From contig OZ020624.1 in NCBI GenBank assembly GCA_963971575.1, positions 563,001 through 627,000 on the forward strand: a DNA stretch of 64,000 bases. Direction: 5' to 3'. The notes under the pieces are model-generated. The model had not been told where the DNA came from. It did no database searches and saw only the letters and a program-made list of their open reading frames with translations. Each line of letters begins with the position of its first letter. Positions within the stretch are counted from its first letter, which is position 1. This document shows positions 25,001 through 40,000 of this stretch, piece by piece. This DNA comes from Liopterus haemorrhoidalis (Eukaryota > Arthropoda > Insecta > Coleoptera > Dytiscidae). The position numbers and the translations under genes are program-made.

Positions 25001-28000
25001 TTGAAAAAAAGTCGTGGTTTTGGTGTAGTTCAATGGACTGGTCTCACTTTCAAAGGCAATGATTTGCTGACAATGTTGATTTCTCAAGTAGTACACAAAA
25101 GTTAAAATGCGAGACTTTTGCGGGACACCTAATCAAAATGCGGGACTGTCCCGCAAAAAGCGGGACGAATGGTCACCCTAGCCTAGTTGCGATTCACTTA
25201 CCAGAAAGTCCTCCTTGACTAAAGGCGACCTTGTTGGTAGAACACCCATGGACTTGATGCCCTTAAAAATTTAAAATCATATTTATTAAGTATTACTCTA
25301 AATATATCTTCGTATTTTGTTACCTGATCCTAGTTGTTGACTACTTTGTGGTCTGGTTGATATGCAGGAAGATTGATGTACAGCTACAATAAATTTATCA
25401 TTAATTGTTATTAATGCTGGGGTTATACGAGTTTAGTAGCTAATTACCTGATCCCAGTGGTAGACAACTTGGTTGTCTGCTTGAAACGGTGGAATATTGA
25501 TGTTCACCTGCAATAAATGTACCATTATTTTTTATTAAAAGACCAGACCTTTATGCTTGCTCTCAGATCAACCATTGATCAAGGAGCTAGGTTGCGTTTT
25601 ACTTACTTGTAAGGCCTCTCGCATGGCTTGAGGCGATCTTGTTCGTTGAAGAGCCACATACTTCATGTAAATTATAAATCTTTATTAAGTATTATTTTAA
25701 ACAGAACCAGAAAACCCCGAAAATATTTTAACGGCTTGGTTTTGGAACCGATTTTAGTATAAATGTTTTAATAGAGGTCGATTAGGGGTACGGTTCTTCA
25801 AAAAATAAATTTGGGACTCAGGTTTTAAAGTTTTATTTATTTTTTTTATTTTATTTTTTTTACCGACCGCCAACATATATAAGGGAGGTATTGTGATCAT
25901 ACCAATTTTGACGTTTCGAGATTTCGATGGATCTTCACGAATTGAGGTCTCTACATAACGTTTTGACTATTTTTAGCATGATGTCTGTCGGTCTGTCTGT
26001 CCGTCTGTCTGTCTGTCTGTCCGTTTGTCCGTCTGTGTACACGTGCAGAGCAAATTAGGCTGAAAGGAATTTTATGAAACTGCATATTTTAGCTTTTGAC
26101 ATCAATGACACGAGTTGATCAACTTTTGGTAAAAATCGGTTAACTAGAAATGGGAGTTTACTCGTGTCGATTTTAAGATTTTTTGACTATTTTAGCATGA
26201 TGTCTGTCGGTCTGTCTGTCCGTCCGTCTGTCTGTCTGTCCGTCTGTCTTTCCGTCTGTCTGTGTACACGTGCAGAGCAAATTCGGCTTAAAGGATTTTT
26301 ATGAAACTTCATATTTAAGCTTCTGCTATCAATGTCACAAGTTGATCAACTTTTGGTAAAAATCGGTTGACTAAAAATGGGAGTTTACTCGTGTCGATTT
26401 TAAGATTTATGCGAATATTTCACAACAGAAAAATATCTCGAAAAAATTTATTAAACAAAAGTTGCTATAAAAGCAATAACTAATAACTTTTATTTGAGAC
26501 GTTTTTTGATAAAACGAAAAATTTCAAATAATATCTGTAAAATTTTTCGAAATTTTTTCTAAATCTCAATTTTTTCATATTTATATACAACGTTTCCATG
26601 GTCATGATAAATAAAAAAATATTAGGTCAAGTTATTTCTACTCTACTGCTAGAATGTAATTTATATAAGTACTTTATGATGGCGGTCGGTCCTGTGGTGG
26701 CCACAGCTGATTTTTAAGAATATTTGAGAGGTTGTCATTAGCTCTGTTCGTAAAACCATTTCTAACTGTTTATTATCGACAAACACAAGCGCAGAATTAT
26801 TTTAACGAATTCACCGCTTGTGATAATAAACCGTTAGTAATGGCTCTATGAACAGACCTGTTATAACAGATTAAATTATCAGATAAATTTTAAGTTAAGG
26901 GTCTGGGTTTCAGTTAAGGTTCTGTAATTTCAGTGAGGTTCTCAGGGTTCCAGGATTTGATTCCGGTTTGGTTTTCCGGCTCTGGTTTTAAATATATATG
27001 ACCACATTTTATTACCTGATCCTAGTTGTTGATTACTTGGTTGTCTGCTTGAAATATTGGAATATTGACGGTCAACTGCAATAAATGTATTATTATTAGT
27101 TATTAAGCCAGACTTTAAGCCTGTTCTCAGACTGGTTTAGCAGTCAGGTAGCGTTTTACCTACCTGTAAGGTCTCCCTCTTGACTCATGGCGATCTTGCT
27201 CGTAGAAGAACCATGACATGTAAGCTCATCTAAATTATAAATCATCTTTGTTAAGTGTTATTGTAAAGTATATTCCCTCCGTCGGAGTATTTGTTTTAAA
27301 ATTATTTTTTCCCAGAAAAAATAAATAAAGGGGCCCAAAAAAAGCATTGCACAGGGCACATGAAAAGATAATGACAGCACTATGTGATCGTATTCATTTA
27401 CCTGGTTCTAGATCTTCATCACTTGGTTGTCTCGGAAATTGATATTCACCTGGAATAATAAATGTATCAATTTATTATTATTTGTTACTATACTCTATTT
27501 TTAAACAAAGAGAACGTTTTAAAATTTTCGTGTAAAAATCTACAGTATGTGGCCAAATTATTAGGGACAATACACTTTCTCTGTAATTTTCAAGTTTAAA
27601 TGCATTTTGTGAGAAAACAAATTGTTTTTAAATCATTTTTCTTCTATATTCTTGTTGCTGGTATCAATATTATTTTAAAAAGCGGGAGATCGCCAAAGAA
27701 ATCATCACCACCAAGCGGCAATTTATAGAAACCCTTATCAGAGAGTGGCATCACAACCCCAATCTCCGACATAACGCAAAAGTCTGCAAAGAAAGCATGC
27801 CCAAACGCCTGGAAGCCGCAATCGCAGCAAAGGGTGGCATTACAAAATATTAAGATTTTACTTAATTTGTTAAATTAACACTTTTTATACAAAAATAAAT
27901 GGTTATGAATAATCAATTATGTCGTTTTATATTCTAAATAAAGAACTCTAATAAATAAAAATAAATACGAGACCCAAAGCCATTTATTTCCTCATTAAAT

Positions 28001-31000
28001 TCATTACAGAAAATCTGCACCGTCCCTAATAATTTAGCCACCCACTGTATACCTTGAACTGAATACTAAAGAAATATTAAGTAAGATAATTGTATTAATA
28101 AAACTTGAATAAGGATGTTATTTGAGTTGATATGACTTATTATTGTTATTGCTACCAGGTTGGTCGGTGGTGACGTTGCTTGCTTTGTCTTATAATTTAT
28201 AACTATTATTTGATATTTGTCGTCATGCCGAAATACTTGTATACAAGGGCTACCTTTTAAGTGTACAAGACGAAAAATTGTAACAATATAAAATGTGAAT
28301 ATATAAGATTCAACTCCAGTAGGACTAGGTTTAATTACTTTGGTCCAAAAGTTTTCAACAAACTTCCTTTAAATATTAAAAATCTAAAAGGAAACAAATT
28401 CAAGAACAAAATAAAGTATATTCTAACTAAAATACCCTTTTACAGTTGTGAAGGTATCTAAATTATAACTGTTAGGCCTTTACTAAAATCGTAAAAAATC
28501 ATCCAACGAAAACCTTCACGAGTCATATCCATTTTTTCACAAACTTGTTTTTTTAAACGCTCACTGTCAATAAACTACTCGGTCAATTTATAATCGGCCA
28601 CTGATTTCACAATAACAAATGTCAAAATTTACGAATATAGTCATGACTAGGGTTACCATATTTTTTGTGTACCAAACCGGGACAGTGTAAAATAGGCTGA
28701 CCAATTTTTTTTTACAGAAAAAGAGTATACTAAAAAACAAAAAGTTACACTCAAAAAATTCAAATAATGAGCAAAAAACAGAGGTCCTCATTCAAAAATA
28801 CTAGTGACGAGCAAACAAAAAAAAAGGTCTTCACTCCCAAAATGGAAGTGATGAGCAAAAAAAAGGTCCTCACTCCCAAAATAGAAGTAATGAACAAAAA
28901 AATAAATAAATAAAAGACTAATACTAAAAAACCGGGACATATTTCAAACCGGGACATATGTTGAAAACCGGGACTGCCCCAGTCAAACCGGGACGTATGG
29001 TAACCCTAGTCATGACGCATTTCAATATTACCATCTAGTGGTCGTTTGTAAAAACATAAAAGGTAACCCTCGTATTGACAAGAAAACGATTGATATCGAG
29101 CAGTAATTATGCCTCACCAGTGTAATTAACTTACCTACAAGACTTACTTCTTCACTATTGATGATTTTGTTCGTTGCAGTTACATGGACTTCAAACACAT
29201 CTAAAAATATTTATCATCTTCATTAAATATAATTCTTAAATAATTATGAGATCATATTTTTGTACCTGATTGTATTTGTTCAAATTGCATTTCATCTGCA
29301 ATAATAAATGTATCATTAATTTTTATTGATAGACCAAACCCTGTGCCTGTTCTCAGTTCAACTTCTGGCTAGGAGCCAGGTTGAGTTTAGGGTTTCTGTC
29401 TCGGGAATTTTCGGCAAATTTCTTACAATCGACAATCGACAACGTATAACGTATTATATTTAGAGCTCTGAACGATCGCTCGCGTTACCATATGATAAAC
29501 TTTTTAGTGACAATAAGCAGTGCACAAGTCTATAGTCGACTAATTTGAGAGCTCTGTGTGCAACTTTAAGCACTGTGTAACGACCAGAAGTGGTTATTTG
29601 GAAAACCGATTAGTTAAGATGTATCTATGTATAATGTACTAATAAAATAAAATATCAGTAAGCATCTTGTGAAATTTCACTGAAACCTTTGTGACAGTAT
29701 TTATGACAAGACTTGGTAAGTGTTTTTATGAATAAATGTGTCATAATATATAATTACCTGATTCCATTAGTGGAGAACTTTGTTGTCTGTTTGACATGCA
29801 AGAAGCTTGATGTTCACCTGTAATAAATGTATCATTATTGATTTGACTTTGATGATTTCCAGTGTATTATTGGAAAAGGCTTTTTTATTGCCACTTTTTT
29901 ACATTATTTCATGGGTAAGCAAAAAATAGCCAGATAAACAATAGCAAATATATGTTATTAATAACACTGGTCAACAAATTTAAACTTTTTTTTGCTGACT
30001 TAGATCTGATTCTTGTTTTTAACTAATTTTGGGGTGCTGATTTCAAAAATGTTAACAGTTTCTGCCTATTACGTCAAATTTTTGTTCTATCGTGCAGTCT
30101 TTCGTCGCGCTCATCAAAAAATTTCTTGGGAATAAAAAAGCCGAAAACTATGTGGAGGTCGTTAAAAATTTGATTGAAAATAATCATCATCTGGGGTGCA
30201 ACATGAGCGTGAAACTTCATTTTTTAAACAGTCATCTTGACAAATTTCCTGTCAATCTTGGTGATGTTAGTGATGAACAGGGTGAACGTTTCTATCAGGA
30301 TTTAAAAGAGATGGAGAGACGTTATCAAGGAAGGTGGGATACTCAACGGATGGCTGACTACTGTTGGAGTATTTAAAGAGACTTATCGGGAATGGTGCAC
30401 TCCAGAAGATCTTACAAACGACCATTTAATCCTTAAATTATTTTGTATTTTTATTTTAACACTCCATTAAAATGTAATTAAAACTGTTCTCATTTTCTTT
30501 CTTTCACTATAAATAAAATTTTAAGAATATTTTCTAATTATTTAGTCCTTATTGTTCGCCAAATTTGTACTAATTACAGTATCGACGTCTAAAATTAAAC
30601 GATAGAAGCTTTATTTGGCCGAAAATATGTATTTGTTGTAGAGCAAAAATCTGATGTGATACGCAAAAACTGATGTGATATTTGAGTTCAGCAACGCCAA
30701 ATTAGTAAGAAACAAGTCTTAGATGTAAGTCAGCAAAAATTGTGTTGACCAGTGTAATTTGCTTTTGTAAGTTTTCTCATGTGGACCACTGAAAGTACCA
30801 ACCAATAAAATTAATCTAACCAGCGAGAAATTCTTTGTTAATTATTTTTTTAAATATGTGTTTGTATTTTATTACCTGATCCTAGTGGTTGACAACTTGG
30901 TTGTCTGCTTGAAAGGGTGGAATATTGATTTTCACCTGCAATAAATGTACCATTATTTGTTACTAACATGCCAGATCTTGCGTCTCTTCTCAGACCAACC

Positions 31001-34000
31001 CCTGGTCCAGCAGCATGGTTGCGTTTTACCTACCTGTAAGGCCTTCCTCTTGACTCATGGCGATCTTGTCCGTAGAAGAATCATGGACTTGAAGATCATC
31101 TAAATTATATATCTTTCTATAATCTCCTATTTTCCCCATTCAGATAGACAAGGTATTTGATCATATTTTATTACCTGGTTCTAGTTGTTGATTACTCTGT
31201 GGTATGTTGGAAAGGCAGGCATTTTGGCATTCGGCTGCAATAAATGTTTCATTATTTTTTGCTCCAGAAAAACTTCATGCATATTACTAGACGAAACTAA
31301 AGCGGACCTTACACTATCAATAATAATGTCAGTATTAAAAAATAATGACAAAAAGTACTGATGGAATGATGGAGTGAACTGACGAAGTCTAGATTTCTTG
31401 AAATACATCCTTCAGTATCGTAGGTAGTGGGAGGAACTGTCAGTTTTACAGATAGCCATTCGCAGGGTATCAGTATTACTGTCAGTATTGATCTTCAGTT
31501 TTTAGTTTTTAGTTGTTGTTTGTCTCGTGTCAAGTTAGTAATAGTTAGTATCGTAATCAATGGATTTAATAGATGATTTTACTATACACGATGCTGTGGC
31601 TGATTATGAAATTGAAGTTGAAATGTCAGAATGTCTAAAAACCTTTATTGAAACGTATGAGTCAATGCCACAGCTCTGGGATGCTCGTCGGTCTGACTAC
31701 ATGAACAAAGTGAAGCGGAATGAAGGACTTTTAAAATTGTTAGAAGTGTATAAAAAAATAAGACCAAATGCAAAAAAAGATGACGTTCGAAAAAAATTGA
31801 GTTGAAGAAAATCAAATCTTCTAAACGATCAGGAGCAAATGCTAACGATGTTTACAGTCCAACATCCTGGGTATTTTATGCACCAAAATTTCTTGGTTAC
31901 ACTGAATGTCCACTTAACCTTACTGAGCCACAGAATTTAACACAGGTAGTAAGATGGCCTGCTACTAAATTCTCAAGAGAGTTGCAGGTGTCCGCATCCA
32001 TCTGAAAGTAATTGTAGTAGTCATTTGGATCGATGAGAAGAATTTCTTTTAATAAATTAATATGAATATATTCTGTACGTTTTACAAGGTCTCAAAAGAA
32101 ATTTTATATTTAGTGGATCGATTAAAAACAAAGTAAGCCGTATATAGAAAAAATGTTTATTAATTATTAAAATACACTTTTTGGGGATTTATTTCTTAAA
32201 AATAATATCGTCTAAATGTAAACCCTCGCGTTCTCGGCACTCATTTAATCGAACAGTAAAATTACTTATGACGTCTCGGCAGGTGGACTCAGGGATGGCT
32301 GCCATTTCGTGACGGATATTTTCTTTCAAATGCGCCAGTGAAGTCGGTTTATTGGCGTAAACTTTAGATTTAAGATAACCCCATAGGAAAAAGTCCATAG
32401 GGGTTAAATTTGGACTGCGTGGAGGCCAATTTATGTCACCTCTCCGGGAGATCAATTTGCCTGAGAAAATTTCACCAACACGTGGCAGAGACATATTGGA
32501 CGTGTGTGAAGTTGCTCCGTCCTGTTGGAACCATGTTCTTTGGTTATAGCCAGGAAAGTTTTGCAGTTCAGGTACCAAGAAGTTGTCTAACATCTCCACG
32601 TAACGCTCTGAATTCACTGTAACTGCACGCCCCCTTTCGTCTTCAAAAAAGACTGATTAACATTCTCCACGTTTTCTGCCGTTCTTGATGACCTAGGTCG
32701 CCCGGATTTTGATTTATCTAGCGTTGTACCAGTCTCTTCAAACTTTTTAACCCAATGTCGAATGAGAGGAATGCTTGGCGCATCATTTAAGTGGCGAAAA
32801 CCTCGAATACTGCAGAATTTTCTACGCGCTACAGTCGCCGAATCACCGTTTTTGTAAAACTCTCGCACGCATAACGCGCGGTCTGCTCCCAAGAAACGCT
32901 CCATAGCGATTAAATTCCCAAGAGCCAGGCTACCGATTGACATAACCGCCACGCCCCTCGGATACGTTGCGTTCCCGCAGTAAGCTAAATAAATATAAAA
33001 TTTCTTTTGAGACACTTGTATAAGCCACTCCTTCATCCATCGTTTTCGATTTACGAATCGCTTTGTACCAAAATACAACACTAAAGCCAAGCAGGCTTTT
33101 TGCTTATTACTCTTCATAATAACAATATTCACTTGTTTGATGTTCTCCACATAACTTTTAGTGATTATTGACTAATATACTGTCAGTAATAATGATAGTG
33201 TAAGGTAATTTTTTGCAACTGGCAAAAATACTAGTAATGTCATTATTATTGACTCAGTATTACTGACATTATTATTGATAGTGTAAGGTCCGCTTAAGAG
33301 AGATAAGGCAAGAATAGAAACTGAAGAGAGAGCTATAAAATTTGAACAAACTGGCAGAAACAATAGCAATACAATTTTCAGAAAATACATAGTAGAAAAG
33401 GACAAGTAACTAAACACGGACAGATGGAAAGAAACAAAAAAATATTGATATAGCTTGCCCTCAAATACAATTATTGTATTATTGTATTTGATATACTCAA
33501 GGTCCTCAAATACAATTAGTATGCCAATATTTTCCTTTCTGGGCCCTGGGCATGTGCCCCTGTTACCCCTGCCTAGTTACGGCACTGGTTTTACCTACCT
33601 ATAAGATCTACAACTTCATTACTGCTGACCTTCTTCATTGAAGAGACTTGGATCCTCACCACCTCTAAAGAATATATCATCATCTTTACCAAATATTGTT
33701 CTAAATATATGTGATTATATTATATTACCTGATCCTATTGGTCGACAACCTGGTTCTCTGTTTGAAATGTTGGAATATGGAGGTTCCCCTACACATATTA
33801 AACCAAAAAAAATCTGCTGTGGCCACCACAGAACCGACCATCAGTACAAAATACTTTGTATAGGGAAATCGGCGAAACAGTGCAGTTGCGTCACTTGAAA
33901 CGTCACAAAAAATGTGACGTCAGGTTTAGTACGTTTACATTCATCTATTTAACGAATGTAATATTTGTATGCTGTCACTTGTATCGAAATGAAATGAATA

Positions 34001-37000
34001 TATAAGAATAAGAACAGAATAGAAACAAATAAACTATTCTAATAGGCAAAATAGTCTTACAAAGAACTTATGTGATCCAAAAATATGATCAAAGAAAATA
34101 AAATAAAAATAAGTTGAATATAACCTAAAAACTATGCAGTACACACAAAATCAAATAAGAAAATATATAACTAAACACAAAACTGCTAAATAAACAACTA
34201 AATAAAAAAAGTTTTTAGAAATTACTATGAGTTAGATATTTGAACACAAGTCAGTATCAAAACACAACAGACGTATTATTAAATGGCAAATGTAAACATA
34301 GTTTTACTCAGAGATGCCAATACAAATGTCCCTATGTTAAATAAACACTTTTAAAATTTGTAAATCTGCAAAATGACTATCGAATACAAACTAAATATGA
34401 CTTCAAAAGGTATGTTTTAGTAAAATAAAAGAGTAAAGAGCAATAAAGTCTGTTCCAAACGGTTAGGCGGAACTAGATTTTGCAATCTAGTTACTTTCAT
34501 CGTTTAAATCGTGCTTTACGGCCGTTTTGTTTAAGCTTTGTAAATCATACTTACAATAAACATTTTTTGGTTAAGATTAATATCATTTTAAAATGTAATT
34601 TTCTTTATATTTTGATTTTTTTGTGTCACTCTTAATATAAATTTCCCATTTATTTATTTTTTGTCATTAAAATATGTAAAAAAATAATTAATTTTGACAT
34701 GTCATTCGTTTCCATGGTTTCATTGTTGGAATTTTAAATTTTGACATTCCAACGTGAAAAATGAAATAACCCAAGCAAGGTCCCTTCTCGTGACAACCTA
34801 AAAGAACGAAATTCCCATTTAGTTTGGAACCGTTTGGAACAGACTGTATTAGTCTATAATTCACATGCAAAAAAAAAAAAAAGATTTAGTTATTTTTTCG
34901 CCACTAAGTTTGTCATTGAAGTTGACGCAAAATGACCAACTGCGCTGTTTCAGCGACTGAGCTATAGCACTTAGCACCCACAATCTTTCTATAGGTATTC
35001 GTACCTTGGCAGATATCTAGATCAACTTTTAGCCAGCAACCCAGTTGTGTTTTACCTACCTGTAATTGAAAGGCCTCCCTCTTGACTACTGGCAACCTTG
35101 TTGGCTGAAGATCCTTGCACTTGAAGCCAATCTAAATTATATATCATCTTTGTTAAGTATTAATCTAGATATATGTGTTCGTGTTTTATTACTTGATCCT
35201 AGTGGTTGATTACTTGGTTCTCTGTTTGAGACGCATGAAGCTTCATGTTCACCTGTAACAAATTTAGCAATAGCGAATTTAAATTTAAGTGGGATTTAAA
35301 ACATATATTTGTTCTCAGATCAACCACTGGTCCAGCTAGGTTAAATTATGCCTACCTGTGATTGAAAGTCCCCCCTCTTGACTAATGGTGACATTCTTCG
35401 TTGCAGAGCCTTGGGTTTGAATCCCATCTAAATATATATCATTTTTGTTAAATATTGTTATAAATATATAATATCATATTTTATTACCTGATTCTAGTTG
35501 TTGATTAGTTGTTGATTTGTCTGGAAAGGGGGGACATTTACATATACCTAGAATAATAAATGTATCATTTATTATTAAGAAATCAATTTGAAGCATATAT
35601 AATTACCCTCCCTTATTGAATAATAATTGTTTTTACACGACTTAAAGTCTGTTCCAAACGGTTAAGCGGAACTAGATTTTGCAATCTAGTTACTTTCATC
35701 GTTTAAAATCATGCTTTCTGGCCGTTTTATTTAAGCTTTGTAAATCATACTTACAATAAACATTTCTTGCTTGAGGTTAATATCATTTTAAAATGTCATT
35801 TTCTTTATATTTTGATTTTTTTTGTCATTCTTAATACAAATTTCCCATTTATTTATTTTTTTATCATTAAAATATGTAAAAAAAATAATTTAATTTTGAC
35901 ATGTCATTCGTTTCCATGGTTTCATTGTTGGAATTTTATTTTTTGACATTCTAACGTGAAAAATGAAATAACCCAAGCAAGGTCCCTTCTAGTGACAACC
36001 TAAAAGAACGAAATTCCCATTTAGTTCCGCCTAACCGTTTGGAACACTTGTACACCTAATGCTTTACTTTTACTCCTTAGAGAAAAAATATTTCCATGAC
36101 AACAAAAATAACAAAACATAATAGAATTATTTTTATTGATGCTTCATTACCACCAAGATTGTCATTTTTACCCCATTTGGGAAATTTATCCCGTTAATCT
36201 ACCACTGTTCTAAATATACGAAGATTTCGATTGAATAGGGGATAGGCATGATTTTTTTTTATTTTTTTATTATATTCCTCTTGTTGTATATAAACATAAA
36301 AAACAGTTTTTAATTTTTTTTTTTTTTAATTTGAAGGCTTTAAAAAATCAAAAATGTATGTAGCGCGCGAAAACGACGTGTGACGTCATAATCCTTTCTA
36401 ACTGACGCATGAGACTACTAGCCAATCCAGCGAACGGTTGTTTATGCAGCGAACATAGTCTGTTGTGAATTATTTGTTTGTGTAACTTTTATAGGTTATG
36501 TAAAGGAGAGTGATTTTAATTAAAATAAAGTTTAATTCTATAAAAACAATTTATACATATTTACCGAATTAAATTTTATATTAAAATATGGAATATCCAG
36601 GCCCCAATACTTCGAAACATTATCGAAAATATTGTTCAGTACCGATGTGCACAATTACTAATGGCGAAAAACAACAGAAAAGGCGAAATTTGTGGCTGAA
36701 AACTATGAGGCGAAATAAAACCGATATTTCAGAAAAAAGTAAACTTTATGTTGTGTGCATAAATGCATCAATGTTGGGTAAATTATCACTCTGAGCCCTA
36801 ACAAAATCTTTATCTGCCATTTTAATAGTAAATACGTGAAAAATTGTTTAAAAACAAATACAAAACTCTCGAACAATACAATACACACACGTGTGAAGAT
36901 TATGTTGTAGCTGTCTGTATCTGTGATGTGAAAACCCTATCGTTTGACGTCATACTCAGTCGTTTCTACTCGGCAACCTTCGCCCCGTGCTCGGAATATT

Positions 37001-40000
37001 TCAAATTTACAATATTTTAATTAAAAAATTTGGCTATAATGTTAATTAAAATGTGATTTTTGTTTTGTTAGGTGACATAACTAACATTAACATATCAAAA
37101 TAATGTAGTTTTAAGGAAATACAAATTTTATGCGTATCCCCTATTATTGAGAATAAGACACATGGTTAATATTTTTTGGAATTTTATTTTAAACAGTGTT
37201 ACGAATACTGTCACAGAACTTAGTAACCTTGAAGTGGACGGCGAACATTGAGTTACCCGAAAGTTCTAGACCTTTCGGGTTCCACTCCGATTAGAGTTCT
37301 TCAGCAATATTTAAAAAATTTACATTAATGCTTTTCGTTTTTCGTGCTACAGTAATACCCCGTTACTCGAGTGCCTCTTAGCTCGACGTTTTCGCTACTC
37401 GACGTAAATGTCGAGAGTGAGAGTCGATGTGTTTTTCCACGGCCTACCTGTTTTTCTTATTCTCAATAATTCTAGCATAACTCTCGTTTGTAATCATATT
37501 TCATTACCTGAGTCTAGAGTACATTGTCTGTTTAGAAGAACGGAACATTGACATGAACCTAAAAAATAAATGATCATTATTTGTTACCAATAAACCAGTG
37601 GTGGAATTAAGCGTAATAGAATTCCATTCTATATCTGGCAAAAAAAACAATTGTTACTTGGAACCACCAATTCAATCACGTTATTGGTCATCTAAGCAAT
37701 AGACCAGCGTTTCCCAAAGTGTGAGTCGCGACCCGGCACCGGACCGAAGAAAAATTTTGCCGGGTCGCGAAAAAAATTGTAAAAACACAAAAAAGATTTT
37801 TTTGTACATATTTTTTTTACGTCAATCACTAGAATAGTGGGTATTTGTGCTCTTTATTACTATACTATATTCTTTATTACTGTACTATACTCTTTATTAC
37901 TATTTATTACTCTTTATTCCTATAAAGCTACTGCTTTAAAATAAAATTTGTTTTGTAAATAAATGTTTTTTTTTTTTCATAAGGTGGGTCGCGAAAAATT
38001 TTAAAACCTCGTACCGGGTCGCGGTCAAAAAAGTTTAGGAACCGCTGCAACAGACTATTTTCAAAACAAGTGCGCATGTCTAAATCATTGTTTACATTGT
38101 TTACTAGAGTTTTTGTGTTTACTTTACATCAATTGTTTACGCGTCAACAATGAGGTAACTTACATCATGTAACTTAAGCGCCCATCACTGGTTGCTAACT
38201 TAATATCTGTCAATTGGCGTGTAGAGAAAAATAGTGTTCATTTAATAATCAATTCGTATAAGGTAATAATAATAGAATGTACGCCTATGTGTACATGTCC
38301 TTGGAAATAAGTTTGATAACTAAATGTTTCTGTCAAATATTGCATAACATTCAAGATTTGATGATCGCTCTGTATAATATATCACTTATTATATAATATA
38401 TATAATGTATAATAATTATCAATTATTGTAGCATCTTATACGAAATATATTGGCCATGATAGAATAGAATTCTCTTCATTATAATACCACCACAGATCTT
38501 GTGCCTATTAGCAGAACAACTTTTGGTCAATAATAGCCAGGTTGCGGTTTACCTACCTGCAGGACACACGTCTTTACTGCTGGTGGACTTGTCCGTTTTA
38601 AGAGATTGGGTTTTCGACTCATCTACAGAATTATGTCATCTTTGTTAAGTATTGTTCTAAATATATATGATCATACTTTGTTACCTGGTTCAACTGGTTG
38701 GCTACTTTCTTGTTTGATTGGATTGTTAGAATGTTGACAACCTACAATAATAATTATTTGTCACTGAGGCCAGACCTTTTGCTTGTCATTAGATCAACAT
38801 CTGATCATTAACCAGATTAGGTTTTACTCATATAACCATATAAACAGGGAAATAATTATCTATTATGAAAATAGTCAATAAAAATATTTAAAAACATGCA
38901 ACATCTATATTAATTCTGTATGTTAGTTTGAACTACGCATACGTGTGACGTATACTCTCACGCTCTGATTGGTCAGAAGTTAGGAGACAACCTTTACTTT
39001 AATAATCTTGATCTGTACCTACCTTTGCGTTTGACAACTTCACTACCTGTAGCCTTATCCGTTCTGGAAATCTGCATTTCTAATGCTTCTAAAGCTATAT
39101 ATTATCTTTGATAAGTATTGTTCAAAAATATATGTGTTCATTTGTTGTTACCTGATTCTAGTTGTTTATTACTTTTCTGTTCGGTTGATTGGATAGGACA
39201 TTCATATGCACCTGCAATAAGAAATCTATATTAATAAAATTTATGTTAAATTAAAAAAAATTAGCCCTACCACCCCCTCCGTACTTATAGATAAGCTTCA
39301 TAAGTGCCCCCCCTCTAACCATGAGTCCCAGGTACGCCACTGAGCAGCTGGGTTGCGTTTTGCTAATACCTACCTGGCAAGAATAAATCTTCATAACTGG
39401 CAGCCTTGTCCGTTTTAAAGAATTGAACTTCCGACTTATCTAAAGATTACATCAACTCTGTTAAGTATTCTTCTAAATATATGTGATCATATTTTATTAC
39501 CTGGTTCATCTTCGTCGATATAGGTAGGACATTCCCATGGGCCTGTAATAATAAATTAATCATTATTTATTATTGAGGACAAACTTTGCACTTTCGTATC
39601 AGCAGATTAGGAATGACGTTGGGTACCCGATACCAGACTCGTTATGTATCATTTTCATTCTGGTGTTGGAAGCGTGGAACAAGAAATTCAACCAATAGGA
39701 TCGCTCTATTTTGAAAAAACCCGTACCATGGTGTCGTAGGCGCGGTGTTACAAGCGCGGTGTCGCAAGTTCAGAAATTTCAACTCTAGCGCTGGCCGCAC
39801 CGTCGAAACCATAGAAACAGATATATTTTTTCAGAATGGTGAGATACAGTCTGTTCCAAACGGTTAGGCGGAACTAGATTTTGCAATCTAGTTACTTTCA
39901 TCGTTTAAATCGTGCTTTTCGACCGTTTTGTTTAAGCTTTGTAAATCATACTTACAATACACATTTTTTGTTAAGGTTAATATCATTTTAAATTGTCATT

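Larger units (their letters stand above)
31301..33294. mobile_element. PIF/Harbinger transposon with TAA target duplication
   Basis: Inverted ends AGCGGACCTTACACTATCAA (left) and its complement (right), flanked by TAA at 31298-31300 and 33295-33297. It encodes a MADF-domain protein on the plus strand and retains the start of a transposase on the minus strand (33030-33117, MKSNKQKACLALVLYFGTKR then FVNRKRWMKEWL). Most of the transposase is lost and a DD41D element is inserted at 32095-33018. The MADF protein is the usual partner ORF of such elements. Confidence 0.85.
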
